Positions 21,021 to 29,821 of a stretch of 64,000 bases of DNA are shown piece after piece. This DNA is from Massilia polaris (lineage in GTDB: Bacteria; Pseudomonadota; Gammaproteobacteria; Burkholderiales; Burkholderiaceae_D), in the NCBI RefSeq assembly GCF_012927275.1, contig NZ_JABBGG010000005.1, positions 124,001-188,000 on the forward strand, given 5' to 3'. The position numbers and the translations under genes are program-made. The notes beneath the pieces were generated by a model. The model had not been told where the DNA came from and did no database searches. It saw nothing but the letters and a program-made list of their open reading frames with translations. How positions within the stretch are numbered: position 1 is the first letter of the stretch; every line of letters begins with the position of its first letter.

Positions 21021-22250
21021 ATGGAACTGACGGACAAGCTGGAAATTTTGGCCGATGCGGCCAAGTACGATGCATCCTGCGCAAGCAGCGGCGCGCCGAA
21101 GCGCTCGTCCGAAGGCAAGGACGGGTTCGGCGCAACCAGCGGCATGGGCATCTGCCACAGCTATACGCCGGACGGGCGCTGCGTTTCGCTGCTCAAGATC
21201 CTGCTGACCAATTTCTGCGTTTACGACTGCCAGTACTGCGTCAACCGGCGCACCTCGAACGTGCCGCGCGCCCGCTTCTCGGTGGCCGAAGTGGTCAAGC
21301 TGACCACTGACTTCTACCTGCGCAACTACATCGACGGGCTGTTCCTCAGCTCGGGCATCATCCAGTCGGCCGACTACACGATGGAGCAGTTGGTCGCCAT
21401 CGCGCGCGAACTGCGCGAGGTGCACCAGTTCCGCGGCTACATCCACCTGAAAACCATTCCCGACGCCGACCCGGCGCTGATCGCCGCCGCCGGCCGCTAT
21501 GCCGACCGCCTCAGCGTCAACATCGAGCTGCCGACCGAAGCGGCCGTCAATCGTCTCGCGCCCGAAAAAAGCGTCCACACGATCAAGCTGGCGATGGGCG
21601 CGATCCGCCGCAAGCTGGACGAAAAGGCGGAGGAGCCCCGGTCACCCAAGTTTGCTCCGGCAGGGCAGAGCACGCAAATGATCGTCGGCGCGGACGCCAG
21701 CGACGACCAGACCATCCTGTCGACGGCGGAAACGCTGTACGGCAGCTACAAGCTCAAGCGCGTGTACTACTCGGCGTTCAGCCCGATCCCGCAAAGCCCC
21801 GGCAGCGTGCCGCTGGCGCCGCCGCCGATGCAGCACGAGCACCGCCTGTACCAGGCCGACTTCCTGCTGCGCAGCTACGGGTTCCAGGCAAACGAGCTGC
21901 TGCCCGGGGCGGGCAACCTCGCGCTCGACATCGACCCCAAGCTGGCCTGGGCGCTGGCGCACCGCGAGCATTTCCCGCTCGACCTGAACATGGCCGAGGA
22001 GAGCATGATTTCGCGCGTACCCGGCATCGGCCTGCGCAATGCGCGCCGCCTGGTCGAGCTGCGCCGGCTGCGCCGCATCCGCTACGCCGACCTGGTGCGG
22101 CTGCGATGCAGCATGAAGAAAATCGCGCCCTTCATCGTCGCGGCCGACTATCGACCGGTGCAAGGCGCCGCCGCATCGGAGGTGCTGCGCCGCTCGATGG
22201 CCGAGCAGCCGCGGCAGCTGGACCTATGGACGGAACTTCAGGCCGCGTGA
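21021..22250 (+). CDS. Putative DNA modification/repair radical SAM protein
   Basis: The 409-residue protein opens KLEILADAAKYDASCASSG, typical of the radical-SAM family annotated as putative DNA modification/repair protein. The [4Fe-4S] cluster motif is C-x3-C-x2-C (C66, C70, C73 in CVYDCQYC). A C-terminal helix-hairpin-helix-like DNA-binding part (SRVPGIGLRNARRLVELRRL) fits a DNA substrate. It is followed, with overlap, by a DUF4130-UdgX fusion, its usual partner. The substrate is unknown. The IS element ends only 11 bp upstream, so the native promoter may be lost. Confidence 0.85.
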   Translation: MELTDKLEILADAAKYDASCASSGAPKRSSEGKDGFGATSGMGICHSYTPDGRCVSLLKILLTNFCVYDCQYCVNRRTSNVPRARFSVAEVVKLTTDFYLRNYIDGLFLSSGIIQSADYTMEQLVAIARELREVHQFRGYIHLKTIPDADPALIAAAGRYADRLSVNIELPTEAAVNRLAPEKSVHTIKLAMGAIRRKLDEKAEEPRSPKFAPAGQSTQMIVGADASDDQTILSTAETLYGSYKLKRVYYSAFSPIPQSPGSVPLAPPPMQHEHRLYQADFLLRSYGFQANELLPGAGNLALDIDPKLAWALAHREHFPLDLNMAEESMISRVPGIGLRNARRLVELRRLRRIRYADLVRLRCSMKKIAPFIVAADYRPVQGAAASEVLRRSMAEQPRQLDLWTELQAA

Positions 22251-23740
22251 GCGCGGCAGCCGCGGTGGCGGCTGGCCGACCGGTACTGGTCAACTCCTTC
22301 GGCCAGTGGCGCGGCGCGGCGCGCGACCTGCTCGCGCACAAGGTTGAACCGCACTCGGTCCAGTGGGTATCGAGCAAGGACGATGCCGACCTGTTCTCCA
22401 ACCCGGTCGCCTGCGTCGATGAGGAAGAAGAACCTGCGGGCGCCGGGAAGGCGGGCGACGCGCCGCCCGATGCAGCTACCAGTACGGTACGCATATCGCG
22501 CGAACTGATGGAGATGCTGCAAACCGCCGCATGCTGCCGCGTGCCGAACCGCTGGGCCTTCCTGTACCTCGTTCTGTGGCGCTGGGGCCGGGGTGAAAAA
22601 GACGTGATCTCCGCAGCCGACGAAGACGGCGCCAGGCTGCACTCGATGGTGAAGGCGGTTCATCGGGAAGAGCACGACATGCACGCCTACATCCGGTTCC
22701 GCGAACGACGCGAAGACGCGGGGCCGCCGCGCTTTGTCGCCTGGTTCGAGCCGAGCCATGACGTATTGCCGCAGGTGGCGCGCCACTTCGCGAGCCGCAT
22801 GGGCCGCGTCACCTGGATGATCGCCACGCCCGATGCGAGCGTCATGTGGGATGGCGCGAACCTGCACACCACCGGCCCGCTGATGCGCGGCCCCGAAGAA
22901 ATCGACGACGCCGGCGAAGCGTTGTGGCTGACGTATTATCGCAGCATCTTCAACCCGGCACGGCTCAACGCCGACCTGCTGCACTCGCACATCCCCTCGC
23001 GCTTCTGGAAGAACCTGCCCGAAGGCAGCATCGTGCCGGAGATGGTGACGCAGGCCGCCGCCGGCGCCCGCAGGGTCGGGCAAACGAAAAGCGTCGGGCA
23101 GCGGACGGGAACGGCAATCCCGATCTCCGCCAGCAAGGCCCAGCCGCAGCGCGACGCACCGACCTCGCTGGACCAGTGCCGCCGCTGCGACCTGTGGACG
23201 AATGCGACGCAGGCGGTGGGTGGCGCCGGCCCCAGGCGCGCGCGCATCATGCTGGTGGGCGAACAGCCCGGCGACCAGGAAGACCTGGCCGGCGAGCCGT
23301 TTGTCGGGCCGGCGGGCAAGCTGCTCGACCGCGCGATGGCCGACGCCGAACTCGACCGCAGCAAAGTTTACCTCACCAATGCGGTAAAACACTTCAAATG
23401 GGAACCGCGCGGCAGGCGTCGCCTGCACAAGACGCCGGCCCAGCGTGAGGTCGAGGCGTGCAGTTACTGGCTCGAACGCGAGTTGAAGCAGGTCGCGCCC
23501 GGCGTCATTGTGGCGATGGGCAGCACCGCGCTCAAGGCCGTGACCGGTGATTCGCATGCCACGCTCAAGGACGCGATAGAGCGCCCATTCATGCACGAGG
23601 GCAGGTGGGTCGTTGCCGTCTATCATCCGAGCTACGTGCTGCGGGTGCCGGGGGAGGATGCCAAGGCCCAGGCATTTGCCGCGATGGTCGCGGGATTCAG
23701 GCAGGCCGTCGCACTCCTTGCTGCGGCGCCGGCGGATTGA
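22226..23740 (+). CDS. udgX: DUF4130 (probable DNA metabolism) - UdgX uracil-DNA glycosylase fusion
   Basis: The first 230 or so residues are the TIGR03915-type domain found next to the radical-SAM protein. The rest is a family-4-like uracil-DNA glycosylase. It has Fe-S cysteines beginning CRRCDLW (C318), motif GEQPGDQED (345 onward), the R-loop RRRLHKTP with H401, and the late HPSYVLR (H467). In UdgX the R-loop His becomes covalently linked to the abasic sugar after uracil is removed, and that His is present here. The start is ATG 22226 or, with a 4-bp GTGA overlap, GTG 22247. The gene overlaps the radical-SAM gene. Confidence 0.87.
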   Translation: MDGTSGRVSAAAAVAAGRPVLVNSFGQWRGAARDLLAHKVEPHSVQWVSSKDDADLFSNPVACVDEEEEPAGAGKAGDAPPDAATSTVRISRELMEMLQTAACCRVPNRWAFLYLVLWRWGRGEKDVISAADEDGARLHSMVKAVHREEHDMHAYIRFRERREDAGPPRFVAWFEPSHDVLPQVARHFASRMGRVTWMIATPDASVMWDGANLHTTGPLMRGPEEIDDAGEALWLTYYRSIFNPARLNADLLHSHIPSRFWKNLPEGSIVPEMVTQAAAGARRVGQTKSVGQRTGTAIPISASKAQPQRDAPTSLDQCRRCDLWTNATQAVGGAGPRRARIMLVGEQPGDQEDLAGEPFVGPAGKLLDRAMADAELDRSKVYLTNAVKHFKWEPRGRRRLHKTPAQREVEACSYWLERELKQVAPGVIVAMGSTALKAVTGDSHATLKDAIERPFMHEGRWVVAVYHPSYVLRVPGEDAKAQAFAAMVAGFRQAVALLAAAPAD

Positions 23741-23828
23741 GCTTGCGCGCATATGCATTGAAAACAATTTTGAACACGGCGGTAAAGAAGGTACTCTCAG
23801 CGCTCCGGAATCAATAGGACCGCCATTC

Positions 23829-24869
23829 ATGTGGAAACGCTTCGTTGCCGCAGTTATCGCCAGTCTTCTTGCCGCGTCGGCGCTGGCCCAAACCGCCGCT
23901 GGCGCCACCGTCGCCGATGCGCAGCTGGCAGCGCAGGCGGCGGAGCAGCAGGCTGCGCCGGAGGAGGCTGCTCCGGAAAAGATACTGGTCGTCGGCCAGC
24001 GGCCCGGCCCCGGTTTGTGGAAGGTGTCGAATGGCGATCATGTGTTGTGGGTGTTCGGCACCTACTCGCCGCTGCCGAAGAAGATGGAATGGCGTTCGCA
24101 AGAGGTCGAGGCCATCCTCGCGAAGTCGCAAGAAATGTTGTGGCCCCCGTCGCCGAAGGTTCCGCTGTTCCAGATCGCCCGGGCGTTGCCGTTCGCCATA
24201 GGCGCCGATAAGAACCCCGATGGCGCATTGCTGAAAGATGTGCTGCCGCCGGACATGTACGCGCGCTGGATACCCCTGAGGGACAAGTACATCTGGAACC
24301 ATGAGCGCATCGAACGCCGCAGGCCGGTCTTCGCCGCGGGCGACCTGTTCGGCAACGCGCTCGACAAGCATGGCCTGGCGTCCGGCCGCGACGTGACGGA
24401 AGCCATCGCCAGGCTCGCCGAGAAAAACCGGCTGAAGATCACCAAACCCCAGGTCGACCTGTCGTTCGATAGTCCGGTCCAGTCAGTAAGGAATTTCAAG
24501 AAATCGTCGCTTGACGACCTTGCGTGCTTTTCCAAGACGATCGAACGGCTTGAAACGGACCTCGAGGCGATGCGCATCCGCGCGAACGCCTGGGCCAGGG
24601 GCGACCTCGAAACGATCCGCAAGCTTGTGTTTGTGGACGGTGGCGAGGCCTGTCACTCAGCCATCATGAACAGCGCCATGATGAAGGATCAGCCGCAGGT
24701 TCAGAGCCTGGACGCACGCATGCAGCAAGCGTGGGTCGCTGCAGCGGAGCTGGCGCTGGCGAACAACGCGTCGACCTTCGCGGTGATGCCGCTCAAGAGA
24801 ATCCTGGATCCGAAGGGCGTACTGGCCGATCTTCAAGCCAGGGGGTATCAGGTCGAGGCCCCCGAGTGA
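23829..24869 (+). CDS. TraB/GumN-like periplasmic protein, paralog 2
   Basis: The 346-residue protein is clearly related over its whole length to the product of 18808-19809. Shared features include G-Q-R-P-G-P-G-L-W-K, W-V-F-G-x-Y-S-P-L-P, S-P-V-x-x-[IV]-R-x-F-K-K-S and a matching C-terminal G-Y-x-V-E-x-P-E. It has a signal peptide (residues 1-20, ending ALAQ) and an Ala/Glu-rich linker. As in paralog 1, G-T-Y-S replaces the TraB G-x-x-H. An upstream extension is open, but the start at 23829 has the signal peptide and an AGGACC site. Function is unknown. Confidence 0.7.
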   Translation: MWKRFVAAVIASLLAASALAQTAAGATVADAQLAAQAAEQQAAPEEAAPEKILVVGQRPGPGLWKVSNGDHVLWVFGTYSPLPKKMEWRSQEVEAILAKSQEMLWPPSPKVPLFQIARALPFAIGADKNPDGALLKDVLPPDMYARWIPLRDKYIWNHERIERRRPVFAAGDLFGNALDKHGLASGRDVTEAIARLAEKNRLKITKPQVDLSFDSPVQSVRNFKKSSLDDLACFSKTIERLETDLEAMRIRANAWARGDLETIRKLVFVDGGEACHSAIMNSAMMKDQPQVQSLDARMQQAWVAAAELALANNASTFAVMPLKRILDPKGVLADLQARGYQVEAPE

Positions 24870-24877
24870 CACGGTGG

Positions 24878-24913
24878 TAAAACAAAAGGCCGGCCCTGGG
24901 AAACAGGGCCGGC
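24878..24913 (-). terminator. Rho-independent terminator of ahpCF
   Basis: GCCGGCCCTG (24889-24898) and CAGGGCCGGC (24904-24913) form a perfect 10-bp stem with a 5-base loop. Read on the minus strand, the stem is followed by CTTTTGTTTTA, a T-tract that suits termination just after ahpF. Confidence 0.85.
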
Positions 24914-24926
24914 GTGGGTAGCGCGC

Positions 24927-26522
24927 TTACGCCGCTACCGCTTCTTCAACGGACTCAGCCGGCACGTCCACCGGCTGGCGGATCAGATAGTCAAACGCGC
25001 TCAGCGCAGCCTTGGAGCCTTCGCCCGCAGCGATAACGATCTGCTTGTACGGCACCGTCGTCACGTCGCCGGCCGCGAACACGCCAGGCAGGCTGGTGTG
25101 GCACTTGGCATCGACGACGATCTCGCCGAATTTGCTCAGCTCCAGAGTCCCTTTCAGGAACTCCGTATTTGGCACCAGGCCAATCTGCACGAACACGCCT
25201 TCCAGCTCCACGTGGTGGATCTCGCTGCTGACCCGGTCCTTGTAGCTGATGCCGTTGACCTTCTGGCCGTCGCCGGTGATTTGCGTGGTCTGGGCGTTGA
25301 CATGGATGGTGACGTTGGCCAGGCTTTTCAGCTTGTTCACCAGCACCGCGTCGGCCTTGAGCGCGTCGGCGAATTCGATCACCGTCACGTGCTGCACAAT
25401 GCCGGCCAGGTCGATGGCCGCCTCGATGCCGGAGTTGCCGCCACCGATCACTGCCACGCGCTTGCCCTTGAACAGCGGGCCGTCACAGTGCGGGCAATAC
25501 GCCACGCCCTTGTTCTTGTACTCCGCTTCGCCTGGCACGTTCACGTTGCGCCACCGCGCGCCGGTGGAGACGATTACGCTGCGCGAATGCAGTACGCCGC
25601 CGTTTGCCATGTGCACGGCCACCAGGCCGCCCGGCGTCGGCGCCGGCACGATACGGTCGGCGCGCTGCAGGTTCATGATGTCCACGTCGTAGTGGCGCAC
25701 CTGCGCCTCCAGCGCGAGGGCGAATTTCGGACCATCCGTCTCGAGCACGGAGATGTAGTTTTCAATGGCCATGGTGTCGTTGGTCTGGCCGCCGAAGCGC
25801 TCCGCCGCCACGCCGACACGAATGCCCTTGCGTGCTGCGTACACCGCAGCTGCCGCGCCAGCCGGGCCGCCGCCGACGATCAGCACGTCGAACGGCGCTT
25901 TTTCGTTCAGCTTCGTGGCTTCGCGGTCGGTGGAATTGACGTCCAGCTTGGCGACGATTTCTTCCAGCGTCATGCGGCCGGAACCGAACAGGTTGTTGTC
26001 CTTGAACACCATCGGGACCGCCATCACCTGGCGGGTTTCGACTTCGGCCTGGTACATGCCGCCATCGATGATCACGGTGTTGATATTCGGGTTGTAGATT
26101 GCCATCAGCGCGGCGGCCTGCACCACGTCCGGGCAGTTGTGGCAGGAGAGGGACATGTACACCTCGAAGTCGCCGCCATCGAAGGACTTGATCTGGTCGA
26201 GCACTTCCGCTTCGACTTTTGGCGGATGGCCGCCGGTCCACAGCAGGGCCAGCACCAGCGAGGTAAATTCGTGGCCCAAAGGAATCGCGGCGAAGCGAAC
26301 GCCACGGATTTCGCCTTGTCGGGCGATGACGAACGACGGCGAACGGCTGTCGCTGCCCGATTCGTCGACACTGACTTTGTCGGACAGACTGGCGATGTCG
26401 GCCAACAGTTCACGCAGTTCCGCACTTTTGGCGCTGTCGTCCAGCGTGGCAATGAGCGTGATCGGGCCGCGCAGGTTCTGCAAATAGGCCTGCAACTGAG
26501 TTTTTAAGGTGGCGTCAAGCAT
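24927..26522 (-). CDS. ahpF: Alkyl hydroperoxide reductase subunit F
   Basis: This FAD- and NADH-dependent disulfide reductase recycles AhpC. The 531-residue protein has the N-terminal tandem thioredoxin-like domain with C-H-N-C near residue 130. A thioredoxin-reductase-like part follows, with the FAD motif [11 protein letters not shown] and the redox pair in CPHCDGPL near residue 345. I place the start at the ATG giving [10 protein letters not shown], the family N-terminus, since the open extension upstream has no similarity. It lies 108 bp downstream of ahpC. Confidence 0.96.
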   Translation of the reverse strand: MLDATLKTQLQAYLQNLRGPITLIATLDDSAKSAELRELLADIASLSDKVSVDESGSDSRSPSFVIARQGEIRGVRFAAIPLGHEFTSLVLALLWTGGHPPKVEAEVLDQIKSFDGGDFEVYMSLSCHNCPDVVQAAALMAIYNPNINTVIIDGGMYQAEVETRQVMAVPMVFKDNNLFGSGRMTLEEIVAKLDVNSTDREATKLNEKAPFDVLIVGGGPAGAAAAVYAARKGIRVGVAAERFGGQTNDTMAIENYISVLETDGPKFALALEAQVRHYDVDIMNLQRADRIVPAPTPGGLVAVHMANGGVLHSRSVIVSTGARWRNVNVPGEAEYKNKGVAYCPHCDGPLFKGKRVAVIGGGNSGIEAAIDLAGIVQHVTVIEFADALKADAVLVNKLKSLANVTIHVNAQTTQITGDGQKVNGISYKDRVSSEIHHVELEGVFVQIGLVPNTEFLKGTLELSKFGEIVVDAKCHTSLPGVFAAGDVTTVPYKQIVIAAGEGSKAALSAFDYLIRQPVDVPAESVEEAVAA

Positions 26523-26630
26523 GTCGGTATCCGTATGAAAGTGCCTTGCAGTTCGAAGCGCGGGCCCGTGCAAAGGGCCCCGAGGGGCAGAAGGACGGCA
26601 AGGCAGCGCGCCCTTCTGTACCGGTACTAT
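26523..26630 (-). other. ahpC-ahpF intergenic spacer with two hairpins
   Basis: The 108-bp spacer contains CCTTCTG/CAGAAGG (26612-26618 with 26588-26594) and GGGCCC/GGGCCC (26575-26580 with 26562-26567). Neither has a T-tract. They could stabilise the ahpC transcript or reduce ahpF read-through. Confidence 0.35.
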
Positions 26631-27194
26631 TTAGATCTTGCCGACCAGGTCCAGCGATGGGGTCAAGGTCTTGGCGCCTTCGTTCCACTTGGCAGGGCAA
26701 ACCTGGCCAGGGTGGGAGGCAACGAACTGGGCAGCCTTCAGCTTGCGCAGGGTTTCCGTGACGTCGCGGGCGATCGCGTTGTCATGGACTTCCAGGGTCT
26801 TGATGACGCCTTCCGGGTTGACGATGAAGGTGCCGCGCAGTGCCAGGCCTTCTTCGTCGATGTGCACGTCGAAAGCGCGGGTCAGCGCGTGGGTTGGGTC
26901 GCCAACCAGTGGGAACTGGGCCTTGCCGACGGCTGGCGAGGTCTCGTGCCAGACTTTGTGCGAGAAGTGGGTATCGGTGGTGACGATGTACACCTCAGCG
27001 CCGGCTTTCTGGAACTCGGCGTAGTTGTCGGCCGCATCTTCCACTTCGGTTGGGCAGTTGAAGGTGAACGCCGCAGGCATGAAAATGATGACCGACCACT
27101 TGCCTTTGAGGGTTTCGTTGGAAACTTCAACAAATTTACCGTTGTGGAAAGCCTGGGTTTTGAACGCAGGAACTTGAGTATTGATCAGTGACAT
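26631..27194 (-). CDS. ahpC: Alkyl hydroperoxide reductase subunit C (2-Cys peroxiredoxin)
   Basis: This peroxiredoxin reduces hydrogen peroxide and organic peroxides in the cytoplasm. The 187-residue protein has the peroxidatic Cys47 in FTFNCPTE (most relatives have V-C-P-T-E) and the resolving Cys166 in QVCPAKW. The G-T-F-I-V-N-P-E-G block is also present. It is transcribed ahead of ahpF with a GAGGATCTCCC ribosome binding site. Regulation by an OxyR-type protein is usual for the family; a candidate operator lies upstream. Confidence 0.97.
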   Translation of the reverse strand: MSLINTQVPAFKTQAFHNGKFVEVSNETLKGKWSVIIFMPAAFTFNCPTEVEDAADNYAEFQKAGAEVYIVTTDTHFSHKVWHETSPAVGKAQFPLVGDPTHALTRAFDVHIDEEGLALRGTFIVNPEGVIKTLEVHDNAIARDVTETLRKLKAAQFVASHPGQVCPAKWNEGAKTLTPSLDLVGKI

Positions 27195-27236
27195 GGGAGA
27201 TCCTCGTGATTAGGTGCCGGTTAATAAAAACTATCG

Positions 27237-27253
27237 AATGAGAAGAACTCATT
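27237..27253 (-). promoter_or_regulatory. Candidate LysR-type operator upstream of ahpC
   Basis: AATGAG-N5-CTCATT is a perfect 6-bp inverted repeat 43 bp before the ahpC ATG. It fits the T-N11-A frame of LysR-type regulators such as OxyR. The OxyR-typical ATAG/CTAT quarter sites are only partly present (CTATCGAATG nearby), so the assignment is tentative. The rest of the 259-bp gap (27195-27453) shows nothing else clear. Confidence 0.35.
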
Positions 27254-27453
27254 GGAATCATGATACCCCAATATGCAGCTGCGCCTGATTGGTTGTATTA
27301 ATCGGTGTGATTGAAAATGCTATTGAGCTGTTGCTACTGGGCATGACGCGGCCAGCTCTGCTGCTGGCGCGTTGGAATTTGGCTGACAGGATTGGACACG
27401 CACATGATGTGGTGTCCGCAGGTAGCGTTTAAAGGTGGAGCCGAAGCTCCCTT

Positions 27454-29496
27454 TTAGAATACGACCTTGCTTCCCGTTGGGGTTGGAATTTTCGTCGCGA
27501 ACTGCACCGCGTGCATGTTCGTCACCGGATAGCTACCTCCGGTGGACCACAGCAGGATCGCTGGTTTTCCGCCGAGTGTTACCGGGATCCCGCCAAAAAC
27601 CTGTTCGTGGATGCCGTCGACCTTCGGCACCAGCGTCAGGAATTCATCGGTGAATTCGACGAACCCACCCTTGCAGTTATTAAGGAAAACGCGCGGCTGC
27701 TTGCGGTTATTGGCGTCCCCCCGCAATACGATGTCCTGGCAGCCGTCGCTGTTCAGATCAAAGGGGAGGGCGTGAACATAGCCGCCCTCCAGGTCAGTCA
27801 TGTTCTTGCCAAAGTACGCTTGCGTGGCGTCTTCGAAGGAGAGACTGCCCCGGTTGATCAGGATTTGCGGATACGATCCGGTGAAGTTGCGGCCGGCTAC
27901 ATCGGTCCCATACACATGGTGCGTGACGACCAAATCCGTCCGTCCATCGCGATTGAAGTCTGCAGCATCGATCTGCTTGACGGTCAGGCTTGAGCAATCG
28001 GTCTTTTGATAGCAGTCGCGTTTCGCAAACGGGCCGTTGGGCAGGGCCAGCGGCTGCGCCTGCGCGAAACTTCCGTTGTGGTCCTGGCGAACGATCACTG
28101 TGTGGATCTTGTTGAGTGCTGGATTGGTATGTTCCGCAGTCCAGTTAAACAGGGTGCCGACGACCAGCTCCTCGACGCCATCGCCGTCCAGGTCGACCCC
28201 CAGGGCCGCTGTCGTTCCCATGTCGGCAGCGGAGCCGCCCCATGAGAGCGCGGTGCGCTTCCCAAGGAAGGCCGGAAGCGCATTGGCCGCGATCGCCAGC
28301 TGTCCGCTGCTGCCCAGGTCGACGAGATAGGACGGGCCATATGTGTAATCGCCGATGTATATGGACCTCGTCGCCGTGCCGCGGCGCTGGACGGTGGTCA
28401 GGCCATGGGCCCACGGAAAGGCATCGGGTGTCAGCGCGCCGTTTGGCACCAGAAGGCGCTCATACGCCGTCCCTTTGCTGAGCAGGACATAACTTGGCTC
28501 ACTTTTCACGCCCTCGCCATCGGGACCGTTGCCGCCGAGGATAATGTCAGCGGTTCCGTCATGGTTGATGTCGCCGACGGCGCCCGAGATTTCGGCCTGG
28601 TACATGGCCGGGATGCCACCAGCGACAATCGCGGAATTGTCGACCATGCGAGTAGCGTCCCACTTGAGCAGGTACTGGGGTCCTGCGCGAAAACGGTCGG
28701 CACCGGCGCGGCCGAAATCCCAATAGGCGGATGTCAGGACGAAGCTGTCGGTTCCAAGTTGCTTGACGCCGACCACTACCTGGGTATGCGTATCGACCGG
28801 TGGCGAACCGAAAATGTTGGTTCTGACAGCGACATGATCGGTCAGCTTGCGGTAGGGCGCGAAGTCGAGTCCTGCGACAAAATCGGGGCTGACGTTCAAC
28901 TTGTTCTCGCCACTGTCGCTAAAGCCGACCAACACATCCACTCGTGCTGTGCCAGCTGCCAAAGTTCCCATCCACCAGTCAAGTCCCCCGGCGTCGGGCT
29001 CGCGATGAAGGACGTTCTTGTAGACGCGCACCAGGAAACTTTGCGTGTCGCCGCTGCCATATAGCGCTGCAAATTCCGGACTGGCCATGAAGCCTTCGGC
29101 GATAACTCTCAGGCTCGCCCCTTTGCGGGCCGCGTCGATCCAGAATCCCAGTCCATGCGCATCGGGCTTGCGGTCGAATGCCGCCTGGTACAAGCGGTAC
29201 ACCGCGGCCTCGATGCCGTCTGTGCTCAACACCGTCACGCGGTCGATGAATTCAAGCTGCTCGATGCTGCCGTACGTTGTTGCTGCGCCCGAGGCGCGAT
29301 GGACAACCCGGACGCCGTCGCCTGCAAGGGTGACATCATACGCTGCACGGTAACCGTCCACCTTTACGGACGTGAGCGTGGACTGACTTGTTTTGGACGA
29401 GCTCCGACTCTCAACCAGTGACGCTTTCTCTACTGCATCCTGGTCGCCGCATCCGAGCAATAAAAGCATAAGGGACGCGAGGAGCGTGTTTTTCAT
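27454..29496 (-). CDS. DUF4214 / FG-GAP repeat lipoprotein
   Basis: The 680-residue protein has a lipoprotein signal peptide with lipobox LLGC. Residues about 100-200 hold a DUF4214 domain (YRLYQAAFDRKPDAHGLGFWID and a second copy VYKNVLHREPDAGGLDWWMG). The rest shows FG-GAP/VCBS-like beta-propeller segments with D-x-D/N-x-D-G calcium motifs (GDINHDGTADIILGG, DLDGDGVEELVVG, DFNRDGRTDLVV, DLNSDGCQDIVLRG). A cell-surface adhesive or carbohydrate-related role is likely, but no enzyme is implied. The ATG at 29496 is chosen for the signal peptide. Confidence 0.75.
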   Translation of the reverse strand: MKNTLLASLMLLLLGCGDQDAVEKASLVESRSSSKTSQSTLTSVKVDGYRAAYDVTLAGDGVRVVHRASGAATTYGSIEQLEFIDRVTVLSTDGIEAAVYRLYQAAFDRKPDAHGLGFWIDAARKGASLRVIAEGFMASPEFAALYGSGDTQSFLVRVYKNVLHREPDAGGLDWWMGTLAAGTARVDVLVGFSDSGENKLNVSPDFVAGLDFAPYRKLTDHVAVRTNIFGSPPVDTHTQVVVGVKQLGTDSFVLTSAYWDFGRAGADRFRAGPQYLLKWDATRMVDNSAIVAGGIPAMYQAEISGAVGDINHDGTADIILGGNGPDGEGVKSEPSYVLLSKGTAYERLLVPNGALTPDAFPWAHGLTTVQRRGTATRSIYIGDYTYGPSYLVDLGSSGQLAIAANALPAFLGKRTALSWGGSAADMGTTAALGVDLDGDGVEELVVGTLFNWTAEHTNPALNKIHTVIVRQDHNGSFAQAQPLALPNGPFAKRDCYQKTDCSSLTVKQIDAADFNRDGRTDLVVTHHVYGTDVAGRNFTGSYPQILINRGSLSFEDATQAYFGKNMTDLEGGYVHALPFDLNSDGCQDIVLRGDANNRKQPRVFLNNCKGGFVEFTDEFLTLVPKVDGIHEQVFGGIPVTLGGKPAILLWSTGGSYPVTNMHAVQFATKIPTPTGSKVVF

Positions 29497-29589
29497 GGAG
29501 GCTTTCGGCAGTAGCGTGCGCAGCACATCATTGCATCACGTTTTGGTTGGTCTAAGGAAACAGTCCATCATATCTGCCGTGTTGGAAAT

Positions 29590-29619
29590 TTGTCAAACAT
29601 GCCATAAGCCGCGTAAAAT
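29590..29619 (+). promoter_or_regulatory. Promoter of tRNA-Gly
   Basis: TTGTCA (29590-29595) and TAAAAT (29614-29619) are separated by 18 bp and place the start of transcription a few bases before the tRNA at 29629. Confidence 0.65.
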
Positions 29620-29628
29620 GCAGTGTCC

Positions 29629-29702
29629 GCGGGTGTAGCTCAATGGTAGAGCAGAAGCTTCCCAAGCTTACGACGAGGGTTCGATTCCCTTCACCCGCTC
29701 CA
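29629..29702 (+). tRNA. tRNA-Gly(CCC)
   Basis: A full cloverleaf is visible. The acceptor stem is GCGGGTG/CACCCGC, the D arm GCTC/GAGC, and the anticodon loop TTCCCAA gives anticodon CCC. The T loop is TTCGATT and CCA is encoded at the 3' end. It closely resembles E. coli tRNA-Gly(CCC). It sits alone between a lipoprotein gene on the other strand and a DUF4019 gene. Confidence 0.96.
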
Positions 29703-29777
29703 TCGGATATTTCCGGGTACGGATACAGCCTGCGTCCGAACCTGCCGACGCCAGCGTCACCTCGCCGCCTGCGCGGC

Positions 29778-29783
29778 TATAAT
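29778..29783 (+). promoter_or_regulatory. Probable -10 box upstream of the DUF4019 gene
   Basis: TATAAT in the context GGCTATAATCGG lies 39 bp before the GTG start at 29822. The -35 region is poor. Confidence 0.35.
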
Positions 29784-29821
29784 CGGATCGACCTGCACTC
29801 CTTTGCAGGCGCGAGGTAGTC

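Noticed and set aside
23613-23828. Longer N-terminus for the second TraB-like protein
   Set aside because: It overlaps the UdgX gene and would bury the signal peptide. The start at 23829 matches the paralog.
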